The position numbers were made by a program, and so were the translations under genes. This document shows, piece after piece, positions 1-7,107 of a stretch of DNA of 64,000 nucleotides; the stretch's first letter is position 1; every line of letters starts with the position of its first letter. This DNA comes from Micromonospora sp. NBRC 110009 (GTDB lineage: Bacteria; Actinomycetota; Actinomycetes; Mycobacteriales; Micromonosporaceae). Under the pieces are notes generated by a model, which was not told the origin of the DNA, did no database searches, and saw only the letters and a program-made list of their open reading frames with translations. The stretch lies in NCBI RefSeq assembly GCF_030518795.1, contig NZ_CP130427.1, positions 1,612,001 through 1,676,000 of the forward strand, in the 5' to 3' direction.

Positions 1-154
1 CGACGGCGGCCGGGTCGGCGGCGAGCGGCCGCGGCGTGGCGGCGCGACCCGCGAAGGTGTCGCGCAGCGCCCGCTCCAGCTCGTCCTCGGTCACGCGGAA
101 TGGACGCTCCGGGCCGCCGGTCTGGTTGTCGCAGGGGTTCGGCGTACGGCTCAT
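1..154 (-). CDS. 5' part of a gene coupled to the SigE-family sigma factor (runs off the window)
   Basis: The reverse-strand ATG at 154-152 overlaps the stop codon of the sigma-factor gene as ATGA, so the two are translationally coupled. About 51 codons are visible before the window edge. They start MSRTPNPCDNQTGG and continue through a hydrophilic helix-like stretch (LERALRDTFAGRAA). Genes in this position behind SigE-family sigma factors often encode membrane-anchored partner proteins. No transmembrane segment or zinc-finger motif is visible in the fragment, so its product cannot be named. Confidence 0.7.
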   Translation of the reverse strand, partial: MSRTPNPCDNQTGGPERPFRVTEDELERALRDTFAGRAATPRPLAADPAAV

Positions 155-804
155 CGGGTCTCCACCGGCACGGCGCTGACGGGCCGGACCGCCGGCGGGC
201 GCACGGCGGGCGGCGGCGGTGCGGGCGACGGCACGGCGCGCGGCGCCGGGGTACGCGGGGCGGGCCGGGCCGGCGCGGCCGTCTCCGGCTCTGGGGACAG
301 GCCGAGGGCGGTCTCCGAGCCCAGCCGGCGGCGCAGCGTGTTCAACGCCCGGGAGGTCTGGCTCTTCACGGTGCCCGGGGAGATCTCCAGCAGAGCGGCG
401 GTCTGCGCCTCGGACATGTCCTCGTAGAAGCGGAGCACCAGCACGGCCCGCTGCCGGGCGGGGAGCGCCTGGAGGTGCCGCCAGAGGAGATCCCGGTCGA
501 GCTGCTGCTCGATCTCGTCGACGCCGGCCCGCTCGGGCAGCACGTCGGTCGGGCGCTCACCGTGCCACCGACGCCGCCACCAACTCGTCGAGGTGTTGAC
601 CAGCACCCGCCGGGCGTACGGCTCGATCGCCTCGATCCCGCCGAGCCGTTTCCAGGCCAGGTAGGTCTTGGTCAGCGCGGTCTGCAGCAGGTCCTCGGCC
701 GTCGCCCAGTCCCCGGCCAGCAGGTACGCGGTGCGCAGCAGGGCACCGGAGCGGGCCGCGACGAACTCGCGGAACTCCTCCTCCAGCGGGTCCCTGCTCG
801 CCAC
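151..804 (-). CDS. SigE-family (ECF-type) RNA polymerase sigma factor
   Basis: This 217-residue protein has sigma region 2 near the N-terminus (AYLLAGDWATAEDLLQTALT, about residues 26-45) and region 4 with its helix-turn-helix (PARQRAVLVLRFYEDMSEAQ, then EISPGTVKSQTSRALNTLRR). This is the layout of the actinobacterial SigE family of ECF sigma factors. The last 45 residues are a Pro/Ala/Arg tail absent from minimal ECF factors. The GTG start at 804 follows GGAGG with a 6-nt gap. The downstream gene overlaps by ATGA and may encode its partner or anti-sigma factor. The regulon is not inferable from this window. Confidence 0.93.
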   Translation of the reverse strand: MASRDPLEEEFREFVAARSGALLRTAYLLAGDWATAEDLLQTALTKTYLAWKRLGGIEAIEPYARRVLVNTSTSWWRRRWHGERPTDVLPERAGVDEIEQQLDRDLLWRHLQALPARQRAVLVLRFYEDMSEAQTAALLEISPGTVKSQTSRALNTLRRRLGSETALGLSPEPETAAPARPAPRTPAPRAVPSPAPPPPAVRPPAVRPVSAVPVETR

Positions 805-907
805 CGATCACCTCCGCGCCCCGTCCTGCATGGCAGGCTTTCACGCCGCCGCGGTTCGGGTCGAGGGCAAATGGTGTGCAATACATCCGATGTTCGGACG
901 AAAAGTT

Positions 908-1783
908 TCAGGCGCCGTCGTCGGCCTTCGCCTCGTCCTGCTCCTTGCCGATCCGCGCCTCGACCGCCTGCGGCTCGTACATCTCTTCCACGACACGCAG
1001 GTAGAGCTCGTTCGGGTTGGGCAGACTCTTGATCTCGCGGAGCGCCTGCTCCTGGCCGGCGGACTCCAGCACGAAGGTGCCGTAGTTGAGCGCCCGACCG
1101 GTCGGCGACTGCTCGTACTTCATGTCGGTGACCCGGACCAGCGGCATCATCGCCACCCGCCGGGTGATGACGCCGTCCACCACCATCACCCGCTTGTTGG
1201 TGAGGATGAAGCGGTTGTACCACCATTCGGCGATCTGCCAGGCGACCCAGCCGATGACCAGGAACCAGAGGAGCACGGCGACGGTGGTCAAAGCCCCGGT
1301 CTGGTTCCCGGCGAGGAAGCCGGAGAGGTAACCGAGGATGAAGGTCGCCAGGACGCCGATGATCAGCGGCTTTGCGATGTAGATCCAGTGCCGCTTCCAC
1401 TCGCCGCGGAACCGCTCGGTGGGGAACAGGTAGCGCGCGGCCAGCGGGCTCGGCTCGTCCTCCAGCGGGAGCACTCGGCGCGGGGCCATGCCGGCGGCGT
1501 CGGCGCGCAGCCCGGAAAGCTCATCCTCGGAGATCTGGGGCGGCTGGTAGCCGGCCTCCGGGTCGCGGATCCAGGCCCGCCCGGAGCGGCCCTCGCCGGC
1601 GTAGCCTGGGCCGGGGCCGTAGCCGACGTCGTCCGAAAGGGAAGGACCGTCACCCAGGCCGGGGCCAGCGCCGTAGCCAGGGCCTTCGTCGGGGTCGATG
1701 CGGGGGATCGGCTCGGTGTCGCGCTCCCGGCGCTCCCGATCGGGGTCGTCCGGGTCGAAGGGTGGTCCGGAGGGGCTTCCCAT
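908..1783 (-). CDS. PH-domain (bPH2) membrane protein
   Basis: The 291-residue product has a hydrophilic Gly/Pro/Asp-rich N-terminal half (residues 1-110), two membrane helices (about 137-160 and 165-187), then a bacterial pleckstrin-homology fold. That fold is recognised by RFILTNKRVMVVDGVITRR and by MMPLVRVTDMKYEQSPTGR. Such proteins sit in the membrane with the PH domain in the cytoplasm; their ligand is unknown. It lies 6 nt after a 52-residue membrane protein and is probably co-transcribed with it. The C-terminus is charged (EARIGKEQDEAKADD). Confidence 0.85.
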   Translation of the reverse strand: MGSPSGPPFDPDDPDRERRERDTEPIPRIDPDEGPGYGAGPGLGDGPSLSDDVGYGPGPGYAGEGRSGRAWIRDPEAGYQPPQISEDELSGLRADAAGMAPRRVLPLEDEPSPLAARYLFPTERFRGEWKRHWIYIAKPLIIGVLATFILGYLSGFLAGNQTGALTTVAVLLWFLVIGWVAWQIAEWWYNRFILTNKRVMVVDGVITRRVAMMPLVRVTDMKYEQSPTGRALNYGTFVLESAGQEQALREIKSLPNPNELYLRVVEEMYEPQAVEARIGKEQDEAKADDGA

Positions 1784-1789
1784 CGGCGG

Positions 1790-1948
1790 CTAGGCGACCA
1801 GGCTCGTGAAGAAGTCGCCGAAGCCCTGAGCGATGTCCATGATGCCGCCACCGAGGGACTTGAAGACGTCGGCGGCGGAGTTCGGCCGGTAGGCGATGAA
1901 GAAGATCAAGAATGCGATGCCGGCCCAGGTGAGGACCTTCTTGACCAT
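1790..1948 (-). CDS. Small conserved membrane protein (52 aa)
   Basis: A short gene starts at the ATG at 1948-1946 and ends with TAG at 1790. The 52 residues begin MVKKVLTWAGIAFLIFFIAY, a single membrane helix behind a short basic N-terminus, followed by a Gly-rich amphipathic tail (GGGIMDIAQGFGDFFTSLVA). A GAGAGG ribosome binding site lies upstream. Codon third positions are almost all G/C, which supports coding. It forms a two-gene unit with the PH-domain protein. No function is known to me; it could be a partner subunit. Confidence 0.8.
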   Translation of the reverse strand: MVKKVLTWAGIAFLIFFIAYRPNSAADVFKSLGGGIMDIAQGFGDFFTSLVA

Positions 1949-1999
1949 GGCGGGCCATCCTCTCGCGCGGCACCGGGTCCGTTTACCGCAGTGGCACCC

Positions 2000-2028
2000 A
2001 GCGTATCAGTATGGTGTCGTACAGTGAA
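2000..2028 (-). promoter_or_regulatory. Sigma-70-type promoter for the small membrane protein/PH-domain unit
   Basis: On the reverse strand TTCACT (2028-2023) is followed after 17 nt by TACGCT (2005-2000), about 50 nt before the ATG of the 52-residue protein. This is a reasonable -35/-10 pair in an otherwise gene-free gap (1949-2067). It is a visual match only. Confidence 0.4.
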
Positions 2029-2067
2029 TATCTGCGTTCGGTCCCCGGACCCGCCGGTGCCGGCCGG

Positions 2068-2766
2068 TCAGGCCCGCCCGTGCAGGTACGGAGACGGTGC
2101 GCCGTACACGAGTTCGGGCGGTGTCCACTCGGTGAGGTCGTGCAGCACGACTTCTTCCGCGAGGAGGTGACCCGCACTCGCTGGCCAGGCTATCGCATGC
2201 AGCCACATTCCCCGAGCCTCGCCGGCGTACGCGCTTCGATCTGTCGGCGAATTCACGAGCCACAGTGGAGTCGGGTGACCGCCCACTCTGATCTTGGCGT
2301 GCGGCAGGCGCTCCGGGTGGCCCGGGCCCGGGTCGGTCAGTGCCTCCGCGACCTGGGGCCCCGGGTCCAGACCGGGCAGGGCGGCGAACCGGGACCCCAG
2401 CCCGACGCCCGGCTCCTCGGCGACGAAAAGAAGATCGGCCGGCCCACCGTCGAGCGGCGCCGGGCCGGCGCAGGCGATCGCGGTGGCCCGGATCCCGCCC
2501 CGGTCGTCGCCCGCCCAGGCCACCCCGGTCAGGGTCCACCCGGTGGGCAGCGGCCACGGGGACCAGAGCGGTACGCCGGGCCGCCCGGTCGGGTCGGCGC
2601 TGCTCGCCAGCCGCTCCACCACACTCGCCACGATCTCGGCGTTGATGTGCTCGGGCACGTGCAGCGGCGGCACCGGGCCGCAGCGCAGGCACCGGTACTC
2701 ACCGTGCATCAGGTCCGGCTCACGGACCGGACCGGCGCACCTCGGACAACTCACCGCCACACTCAC
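2068..2766 (-). CDS. DUF6758 family protein with N-terminal zinc ribbon
   Basis: The 232-residue protein begins with a four-cysteine zinc-ribbon-like element (CPRC at about 7-10 and CLRC at about 26-29). It continues as a soluble domain with WPLPTGWTLTGVAWAGDDRG, and ends WTPPELVYGAPSPYLHGRA. I recognise the pattern as the actinobacterial DUF6758 family, whose function is unknown. The GTG start at 2766 is preceded by GGGGAC. It is not overlapped by its neighbours, and the rRNA methyltransferase-like gene lies 60 nt upstream on the same strand. Confidence 0.8.
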   Translation of the reverse strand: MSVAVSCPRCAGPVREPDLMHGEYRCLRCGPVPPLHVPEHINAEIVASVVERLASSADPTGRPGVPLWSPWPLPTGWTLTGVAWAGDDRGGIRATAIACAGPAPLDGGPADLLFVAEEPGVGLGSRFAALPGLDPGPQVAEALTDPGPGHPERLPHAKIRVGGHPTPLWLVNSPTDRSAYAGEARGMWLHAIAWPASAGHLLAEEVVLHDLTEWTPPELVYGAPSPYLHGRA

Positions 2767-2826
2767 GTCCCCACGGTCACCCGGGACCGGCGGGGCGTCA
2801 AGCGGAGCGGCCGGATCCCGCCCGGT

Positions 2827-3450
2827 TCAGTCCGGCGGGGGCCCGGCGTACGCCCGGATCCAGGCGTGCATCGCGATCCCGCTGGCCACCCCGGCGTTGA
2901 TCGACCGGGTGGAGCCGTACTGGGCGATCGAGAAGAGCTCGCCGCAGGCGGCCCGGGCGGCGTCCGAGAGGCCGGGGCCCTCCTGGCCGAACAGGAGCAC
3001 GCAGCGGCGGGGCAGGGTGCTCGTCTCCAGCGGCTTGGACCCGGGGAGGTTGTCGATGCCGACCACCGGCAGCCGCCGCTCCGCCGCCCACGCGACGAAC
3101 TCCTCGATCGTCGGGTGGTGCCGGACATGCTGGTAGCGGTCGGTGACCATGGCGCCGCGCCGGTTCCACCGCCGCCGCCCGACGATGTGCACCTCGGCGG
3201 CGAGGAAGGCGTTGGCGTTGCGGACGACCGTGCCGATGTTGAAGTCGTGCTGCCAGTTCTCGATGGCCACGTGGAAGTCGTGCCGGCGCCGGTCCAGGTC
3301 GGTCACCACGGCCTCGCGCCGCCAGTAGCGGTAGCGGTCCACCACGTTGCGCCGGTCGCCCTCGGCGAGCAGCTCCGGGTCGTACCGCGGGTCGTCCGGC
3401 GGGTCGCCGGGCCAGGGCCCCACACCCACGTCGAGCTGGTCGTCGGTCAC
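2827..3450 (-). CDS. SpoU/TrmH-family RNA 2'-O-methyltransferase
   Basis: The 207-residue protein carries the three SPOUT motifs in order: NIGTVVRNANAF (motif 1), VLLFGQEGPGLS (motif 2) and SIAQYGSTRSINAGVASGIA (motif 3, the SAM-binding knot). The family methylates a ribose 2'-OH in tRNA or rRNA using S-adenosylmethionine. Substrate specificity is not visible. I chose the GTG at 3450 because upstream codons belong to a different, unrelated gene (3501-3992) and GGAAA precedes it. It lacks the N-terminal substrate-binding extension seen in RlmB-type enzymes, so a TrmH/TrmL-like tRNA enzyme is more likely. Confidence 0.88.
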   Translation of the reverse strand: MTDDQLDVGVGPWPGDPPDDPRYDPELLAEGDRRNVVDRYRYWRREAVVTDLDRRRHDFHVAIENWQHDFNIGTVVRNANAFLAAEVHIVGRRRWNRRGAMVTDRYQHVRHHPTIEEFVAWAAERRLPVVGIDNLPGSKPLETSTLPRRCVLLFGQEGPGLSDAARAACGELFSIAQYGSTRSINAGVASGIAMHAWIRAYAGPPPD

Positions 3451-3500
3451 GGTTTCCAGAGGGTACGGCCCGCCGCGGCCGCCGGCCGCCGGCACCCCGG

Positions 3501-3992
3501 TCAGCGCAGGTCCAGCGCGCCGCCGAGCCGGTCCAGGAAACGCCGGTCGGCGGGGCTCGGCCCACCCTCCCCGGTCCGGCAGACCCGGGCGGCCACGGAC
3601 TCCACCCACTGCCGGTAGGCCGCCGAGTCGGCCGGGTCGGCGCGGCGGTGCAGGACGCGTACCGCCGCCCGGCAGGCGGCGAGCAGGTCGACCAGATCGG
3701 TGAGGCGCTCGTCCCGGGCGGCGCCCCCGTCGTGCCGGGCGTAGATCGCGGCGACCACGGCCCGCACCAGGTCGCTGTCGAAGCCCCGGCCGGCCGCCAC
3801 CGCGTCCAGGCCGGCGAGCCCGGCGCCGACCCCGCGCGGCGGGCGGCCGGGGGCGGCCGAGGCGGCGACGACGAGGACCCGGCCCGGCAGGTCGGTCAGC
3901 AGGTCCCATTCGGCGGTGGAGTAGAAGGCGGTGGTCAGCGGTGCGGCATGCCGGCCGGCAGCGGGCGGCTCTCCGGCGACGGAGTGGCTCAT
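3501..3992 (-). CDS. Conserved hypothetical protein, mostly helical
   Basis: This 163-residue soluble protein has alternating helical blocks (LTTAFYSTAEWDLLTDLPGR; LVDLLAACRAAVRVLHRRAD) and a closing segment DRRFLDRLGGALDLR. No catalytic motif or membrane segment is seen and I do not recognise the family. Its ATG (3992-3990) overlaps the stop of a 27-codon upstream ORF as ATGA, so its translation may depend on that micro-ORF. The SpoU methyltransferase gene begins 50 nt downstream, suggesting one transcript. Confidence 0.65.
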   Translation of the reverse strand: MSHSVAGEPPAAGRHAAPLTTAFYSTAEWDLLTDLPGRVLVVAASAAPGRPPRGVGAGLAGLDAVAAGRGFDSDLVRAVVAAIYARHDGGAARDERLTDLVDLLAACRAAVRVLHRRADPADSAAYRQWVESVAARVCRTGEGGPSPADRRFLDRLGGALDLR

Positions 3993-4072
3993 GCCGCCGC
4001 TCCGCTTCGCTCCGCGGCGCCATGCGGCACCGACGCGCCGAGCCTGGTGATTCGCTCGCTGCGCTCGCTCAT
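3989..4072 (-). CDS. Upstream micro-ORF (27 aa), MSERSER-type, coupled to the next gene
   Basis: The reverse strand carries GGAGG (4084-4080), a 7-nt gap and ATG at 4072, opening a 27-codon frame (MSERSERITRLGASVPHGAA, then ERSGAAA). Its TGA overlaps the ATG of the downstream gene (ATGA at 3992-3989). A TATGCT -10-like box lies at 4096-4091. The frame is built from GAGCGNAGCGAG-type repeats. It is probably translated as a leader, though it may be only a repeat that happens to hold an open frame. Confidence 0.45.
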   Translation of the reverse strand: MSERSERITRLGASVPHGAAERSGAAA

Positions 4073-4112
4073 CGCGGGACCTCCGGCGTCAGCATATGCC
4101 CCGGAAGCGCAA

Positions 4113-4155
4113 AAGAGCCCCTTCCCCGAGCGGGAACGCCGGGGAAGGGGCTCTT
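4113..4155 (-). terminator. Rho-independent terminator after the MaoC hydratase gene
   Basis: A perfect 16-bp inverted repeat (4113-4128 with 4140-4155) encloses an 11-nt loop and is followed on the reverse strand by TTTT (4114-4111). It lies 17 nt past the stop codon of the MaoC gene, and separates that gene from the 3501-4072 unit. Confidence 0.85.
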
Positions 4156-4171
4156 CGTCGTACGTCGCGGG

Positions 4172-4687
4172 TCAGCGCGGCTCGGGGAAGCTCGGCCGCT
4201 CCGGGTCGACACCCTCGGGCACCGCCGCGGCCGCGTACTCCTTCTTGGGAACCATCACCTTGCGGCGGAACACGCAGACCAGGGTGCCGTCCTGGTTGTA
4301 GCCCCGGGTCTCCACCGCGACCACGCCGCGGTCCGGCTTCGAGGAGGACTCCCGCTTGTCCAGCACCGTGGTCTCGCCGTAGATGGTGTCCCCGTGGAAG
4401 GTCGGGGCGACGTGCCGCAACGACTCGATCTCCAGGTTGGCGATCGCCTTGCCGCTGACGTCCGGCACCGACATGCCGAGGAGCAGCGAGTAGATGTAGT
4501 TGCCGACCACCACGTTGCGCTTGAACTGGGACGCCGACTCGGCGTAGTGCGCGTCCATGTGCAGCGGGTGGTGGTTCATGGTGAGCAGGCAGAAGAGGTG
4601 GTCGTCGTACTCGGTGACGGTCTTGCCCGGCCAGTGCCGGTAGACCGCGCCGACCTCGAACTCCTCGTAGTAGCGGCCGAACTGCAT
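4172..4687 (-). CDS. MaoC-family dehydratase, probable mesaconyl-CoA hydratase-type
   Basis: The 171-residue hot-dog protein begins MQFGRYYEEFEVGAVYRHWP and contains the MaoC hydratase region with NHHPLHMDAHYAE, where the Asp and His are the usual catalytic pair, and RHVAPTFHGDTIYGETTVL. The form resembles hydratases linked to the ethylmalonyl-CoA pathway of actinomycetes. A CitE-like lyase of the type that travels with them is at 27644-28600. The start at 4687 is preceded by AAGGGG; an upstream ATG at 4777 would add an uncharacteristic tail. CoA-ester hydration is expected; the exact substrate is inferred. Confidence 0.8.
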   Translation of the reverse strand: MQFGRYYEEFEVGAVYRHWPGKTVTEYDDHLFCLLTMNHHPLHMDAHYAESASQFKRNVVVGNYIYSLLLGMSVPDVSGKAIANLEIESLRHVAPTFHGDTIYGETTVLDKRESSSKPDRGVVAVETRGYNQDGTLVCVFRRKVMVPKKEYAAAAVPEGVDPERPSFPEPR

Positions 4688-5032
4688 CCTTGTCCCCTTC
4701 GACGGGCGGCGATGGAGTTCGGCACAGCATGCCTTACCGCTTGTTAAGGCGATGACGGGGGCGCTGCGGCTGTGCAAATCTCACAGCGGGCCGACCCGGG
4801 GGGAGACGCAATGAGCGGCGGGGCCCTCCCCGGCACCCGCCGCCCACGCTCTGATGTCGAAGATTCTGCCGTACGGCGGTACTGGGATGACAGAGACCGA
4901 CGTCACATTTACCCTTTCGTAACAATACCGTGGGTCACTCGCGATCACTTCTCCGGCGATCTCCACGCGTCGAAAACTTGCTTGTCAAGTGTCAAGTTAC
5001 CGAGACGTAACGAATACTCTCGGTGATCTCCT

Positions 5033-5046
5033 TGGAAGCGCTCCCA
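5033..5046. promoter_or_regulatory. LacI/CebR-type operator-like palindrome
   Basis: TGGAAGCGCTCCCA differs at one position from the CebR box of Streptomyces, TGGGAGCGCTCCCA. The central GAAGCGCTCC is nearly symmetric. No LacI-family gene or glycoside hydrolase lies beside it. The next gene, thioredoxin, starts about 200 nt downstream. A second LacI-type site occurs at 61724-61735. Confidence 0.4.
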
Positions 5047-5174
5047 TCACCGTCCGTCACGCAAGTGCGACTCGCATTACTTGGGTGGGACAGACGGACC
5101 AACCTCGCTCGACACGTCGCAGCATCACCGCAGCGTTACGGCAGCGCCGCGCAGCGTTTCGTCGCGTAGCTCAC

Positions 5175-5201
5175 GGGAATTCCAGGAAGCCCACCCTGGT
5201 T
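5175..5201 (+). promoter_or_regulatory. SigR-type (thiol-oxidative stress) promoter of the thioredoxin gene
   Basis: GGGAAT at 5175-5180 is followed by exactly 18 nt and GTT at 5199-5201. This equals the GGGAAT-N18-GTT consensus of Streptomyces SigR, which controls thioredoxin genes in the disulfide-stress response. The site is 41 nt upstream of the thioredoxin ATG. Confidence 0.75.
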
Positions 5202-5242
5202 CCATCGGACACAGGCAATATCCGCGCTGATCGGAGAGTGCA

Positions 5243-5611
5243 ATGGCAACGGTTGAGCTGACCACGGCCAACTTCGACGAGGTGACCGAACAGGACGGCG
5301 TCGTCCTCCTCGACTTCTGGGCCGACTGGTGCGGTCCGTGCAAGCGGTTCGCGCCCGTCTACGAGCGCTCGTCGGAGAAGCACCCGGAGATCGTCTTCGG
5401 CAAGGTCGACACGGAGGCGCAGCAGGAGCTGGCGGTCAAGTTCAACATCAGCTCCATCCCGACCATCATGGCGATCAAGGACGGCGTGATCGTGTTCGCC
5501 CAGCCGGGCGCCCTGCCGGAGTCCGCCCTCGAGAACCTGATCGAGCAGGTCGAGAAGCTCGACATGGACGAGGTCCGCAAGCAGATGGCCGAGCAGGGCC
5601 ACAAGCACTGA
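5243..5611 (+). CDS. trxA: Thioredoxin
   Basis: The 122-residue protein has a single thioredoxin fold with active site WCGPC at residues 29-33, the buried Asp at 24 (LLDFWADWCGPC) and the cis-proline segment ISSIPTIM. It reduces protein disulfides in the cytoplasm, drawing electrons from thioredoxin reductase. The C-terminal tail (DMDEVRKQMAEQGHKH) is about 15 residues longer than in minimal thioredoxins. It stands alone, with a SigR-type promoter 41 nt upstream and a strong hairpin 15 nt downstream, so it is a monocistronic stress gene. Confidence 0.96.
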   Translation: MATVELTTANFDEVTEQDGVVLLDFWADWCGPCKRFAPVYERSSEKHPEIVFGKVDTEAQQELAVKFNISSIPTIMAIKDGVIVFAQPGALPESALENLIEQVEKLDMDEVRKQMAEQGHKH

Positions 5612-5625
5612 GCAGTGCTCGCATC

Positions 5626-5666
5626 CGGCGGCGGCCGGGTCCCCACCGAGGGCCCGGCCGCCGCCG
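5626..5666 (+). terminator. Terminator after thioredoxin
   Basis: A perfect 14-bp GC-rich stem (5626-5639 with 5653-5666) with a 13-nt loop is followed by TTT. It starts 15 nt past the thioredoxin stop. Confidence 0.75.
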
Positions 5667-5767
5667 TTTCCGGCCCGGGACGCCCGTCGGGCAGCCACAC
5701 GGCCAGCGAGTAATGGACGACGGACGGACATCTTCCGGCGGCCCCCATCCCGTAACGTCCACAGCCG

Positions 5768-6208
5768 ATGCAGACCTTGACCACCCGCGGTCGCGCGGTC
5801 CGGCTGGGCGCCACCGTGCTCGGGTTGGCGCTGCTCCTCGCCGGCACCGTCCGGGGCACCGACGACGACTTCCCGTTCGGGCCGTTCCGGATGTACTCCA
5901 CCTCCGACCCGCCGAACGCGCCCGCGCCGGACACCCGCGTGGAGGGCGTCGACCGCTCCGGGGCGGTGGTCGACCTGGGTCAGGACGCCACCGGCATCCG
6001 CCGCGCCGAGATCGAGGGACAGCAGGGCCGGTACGCCGCCGACCCGAGCCGGCTGCGCCGGGTCGCCGACGCGTACGCCGAGCGCCACCCCGCCGCACCC
6101 GCGCTCGTCGAGGTCCGCATCGTGGTCCGCTGGTACGACATCCAGGGCGGCCGCCCGACCGGCCGCTGGACCGACCGCACCGCCGTCCGCTGGCAGGCCA
6201 CCCCGTGA
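5768..6208 (+). CDS. Membrane-anchored hypothetical protein paired with an HTTM protein
   Basis: This 146-residue protein has one hydrophobic segment near the N-terminus (about residues 12-28, VRLGATVLGLALLLAGTV) followed by an extracytoplasmic-looking domain. Features include FPFGPFRMYST and RIVVRWYDIQGGRPTGRW. There is no lipobox cysteine. Its stop overlaps the GTG of the HTTM gene as GTGA, so the two products are made together and may form a complex. I do not know the family's function. A TAACGT box lies 9 nt before the ATG. Confidence 0.7.
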   Translation: MQTLTTRGRAVRLGATVLGLALLLAGTVRGTDDDFPFGPFRMYSTSDPPNAPAPDTRVEGVDRSGAVVDLGQDATGIRRAEIEGQQGRYAADPSRLRRVADAYAERHPAAPALVEVRIVVRWYDIQGGRPTGRWTDRTAVRWQATP

Positions 6209-7107
6209 CCGGCTGGCTGACCGAGGCGGTCCCGCGCGGGCGGGTGGCCGCCTTCCGCACTCTCGTCTACCTCTTCGTGGCGGCCGACCTGGTGATCTTC
6301 ACCCCCTGGGTGCGTACCCGGGTCGACGTGCCCGGCGACCTCTACCAGCCGCTGCTGGTCGGCCGGCTGCTCCCGCTGCCCACGCCCACCCCGGTCCTGG
6401 TCGGCGTGATCTTCTGGGTGCTGCTGGCGCTCTCGCTGCTCGCCGCGACCGGGCGGGCGCCCCGGCTGCTCGGCTGGACGGTCTTCGCCCTCTACTTCCA
6501 GTGGATGATCGTCGCGATGAGCTACGGCAAGGTCGATCACGACCGGTTCGGGCTCCTCGTCGCGCTCGCCGCCCTGCCGACCGCCGGGCGGGCCCGGCAC
6601 GGTGATCCCACCCGCACCGAGGCCGGCGGTTGGGCGCTGCGGGTCACCCAGCTCGCGGTGATCTGCACGTATTTCCTGGCGGCCTGGGCCAAGTTCCGCT
6701 TCGGCGGCCTCGACTGGGCCACCGGGTCGGTGCTGGCCCGGGCGATCATCCGGCGCGGCACCGACCTGGCCGACCTGATCGCCCAGGTCCCGCACCTGCT
6801 GGTCGTCGCCCAGTTCGGCATACTCGCCTTCGAGCTGCTCAGCCCGCTGGTCTTCGTGCTGCCCGAGCGGTGGCGGCTGGCGGCGGTGGGCTTCTTCTAC
6901 TCGTTCCACCTGGTCACCATCGCCACGATCACCATCTCGTTCGCGCCGCACCTGGTGGCGATGACCAGCTTCCTGCCGTTGGAACGGGTCCGCCCGATCA
7001 GCCTGCTCCGCCGTCGGCGGTCACCGGCCCCCCTCCGCCAGCTCGGCGAGCATCCCCTCGCAGCTGCGGACGACGACCTGGGCGCCGCGCCGCTGGGCCA
7101 GGCGTAG
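6205..7107 (+). CDS. HTTM-domain (gamma-carboxylase-like) integral membrane protein
   Basis: The 300-residue product starts at the GTG at 6205 that overlaps the preceding stop. It has about six hydrophobic helices, including GVIFWVLLALSLLAATGRAP and LAAVGFFYSFHLVTIATITI. SYGKVDHDRFGLLVALAAL and a late HLV segment match the HTTM family, which is related to vitamin K-dependent gamma-carboxylase membrane domains. No carboxylase substrate system is seen nearby, so the activity is unknown. The last 29 codons (7021-7107) overlap the 3' end of the convergent GTPase gene. Confidence 0.75.
   Translation: MTGWLTEAVPRGRVAAFRTLVYLFVAADLVIFTPWVRTRVDVPGDLYQPLLVGRLLPLPTPTPVLVGVIFWVLLALSLLAATGRAPRLLGWTVFALYFQWMIVAMSYGKVDHDRFGLLVALAALPTAGRARHGDPTRTEAGGWALRVTQLAVICTYFLAAWAKFRFGGLDWATGSVLARAIIRRGTDLADLIAQVPHLLVVAQFGILAFELLSPLVFVLPERWRLAAVGFFYSFHLVTIATITISFAPHLVAMTSFLPLERVRPISLLRRRRSPAPLRQLGEHPLAAADDDLGAAPLGQA

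Larger units (their letters stand above)
4688..5242. other. Gene-free regulatory stretch upstream of the thioredoxin gene
   Basis: This 555-bp gap is visibly richer in A/T than its surroundings. Frames within it (for example 4772-5026) lack the G/C-ending codons seen in every neighbour and show no family motif. It holds a LacI-type palindrome at 5033-5046 and an exact SigR-type promoter at 5175-5201. A GCCGTACGGC palindrome lies near 4870. I see no RNA gene. Confidence 0.6.

Noticed and set aside
4772..5026. Open frames in the gap upstream of thioredoxin
   Set aside because: Codon third positions are not G/C-biased as in all neighbours, there is no convincing ribosome binding site, and the region carries promoter and operator elements instead.
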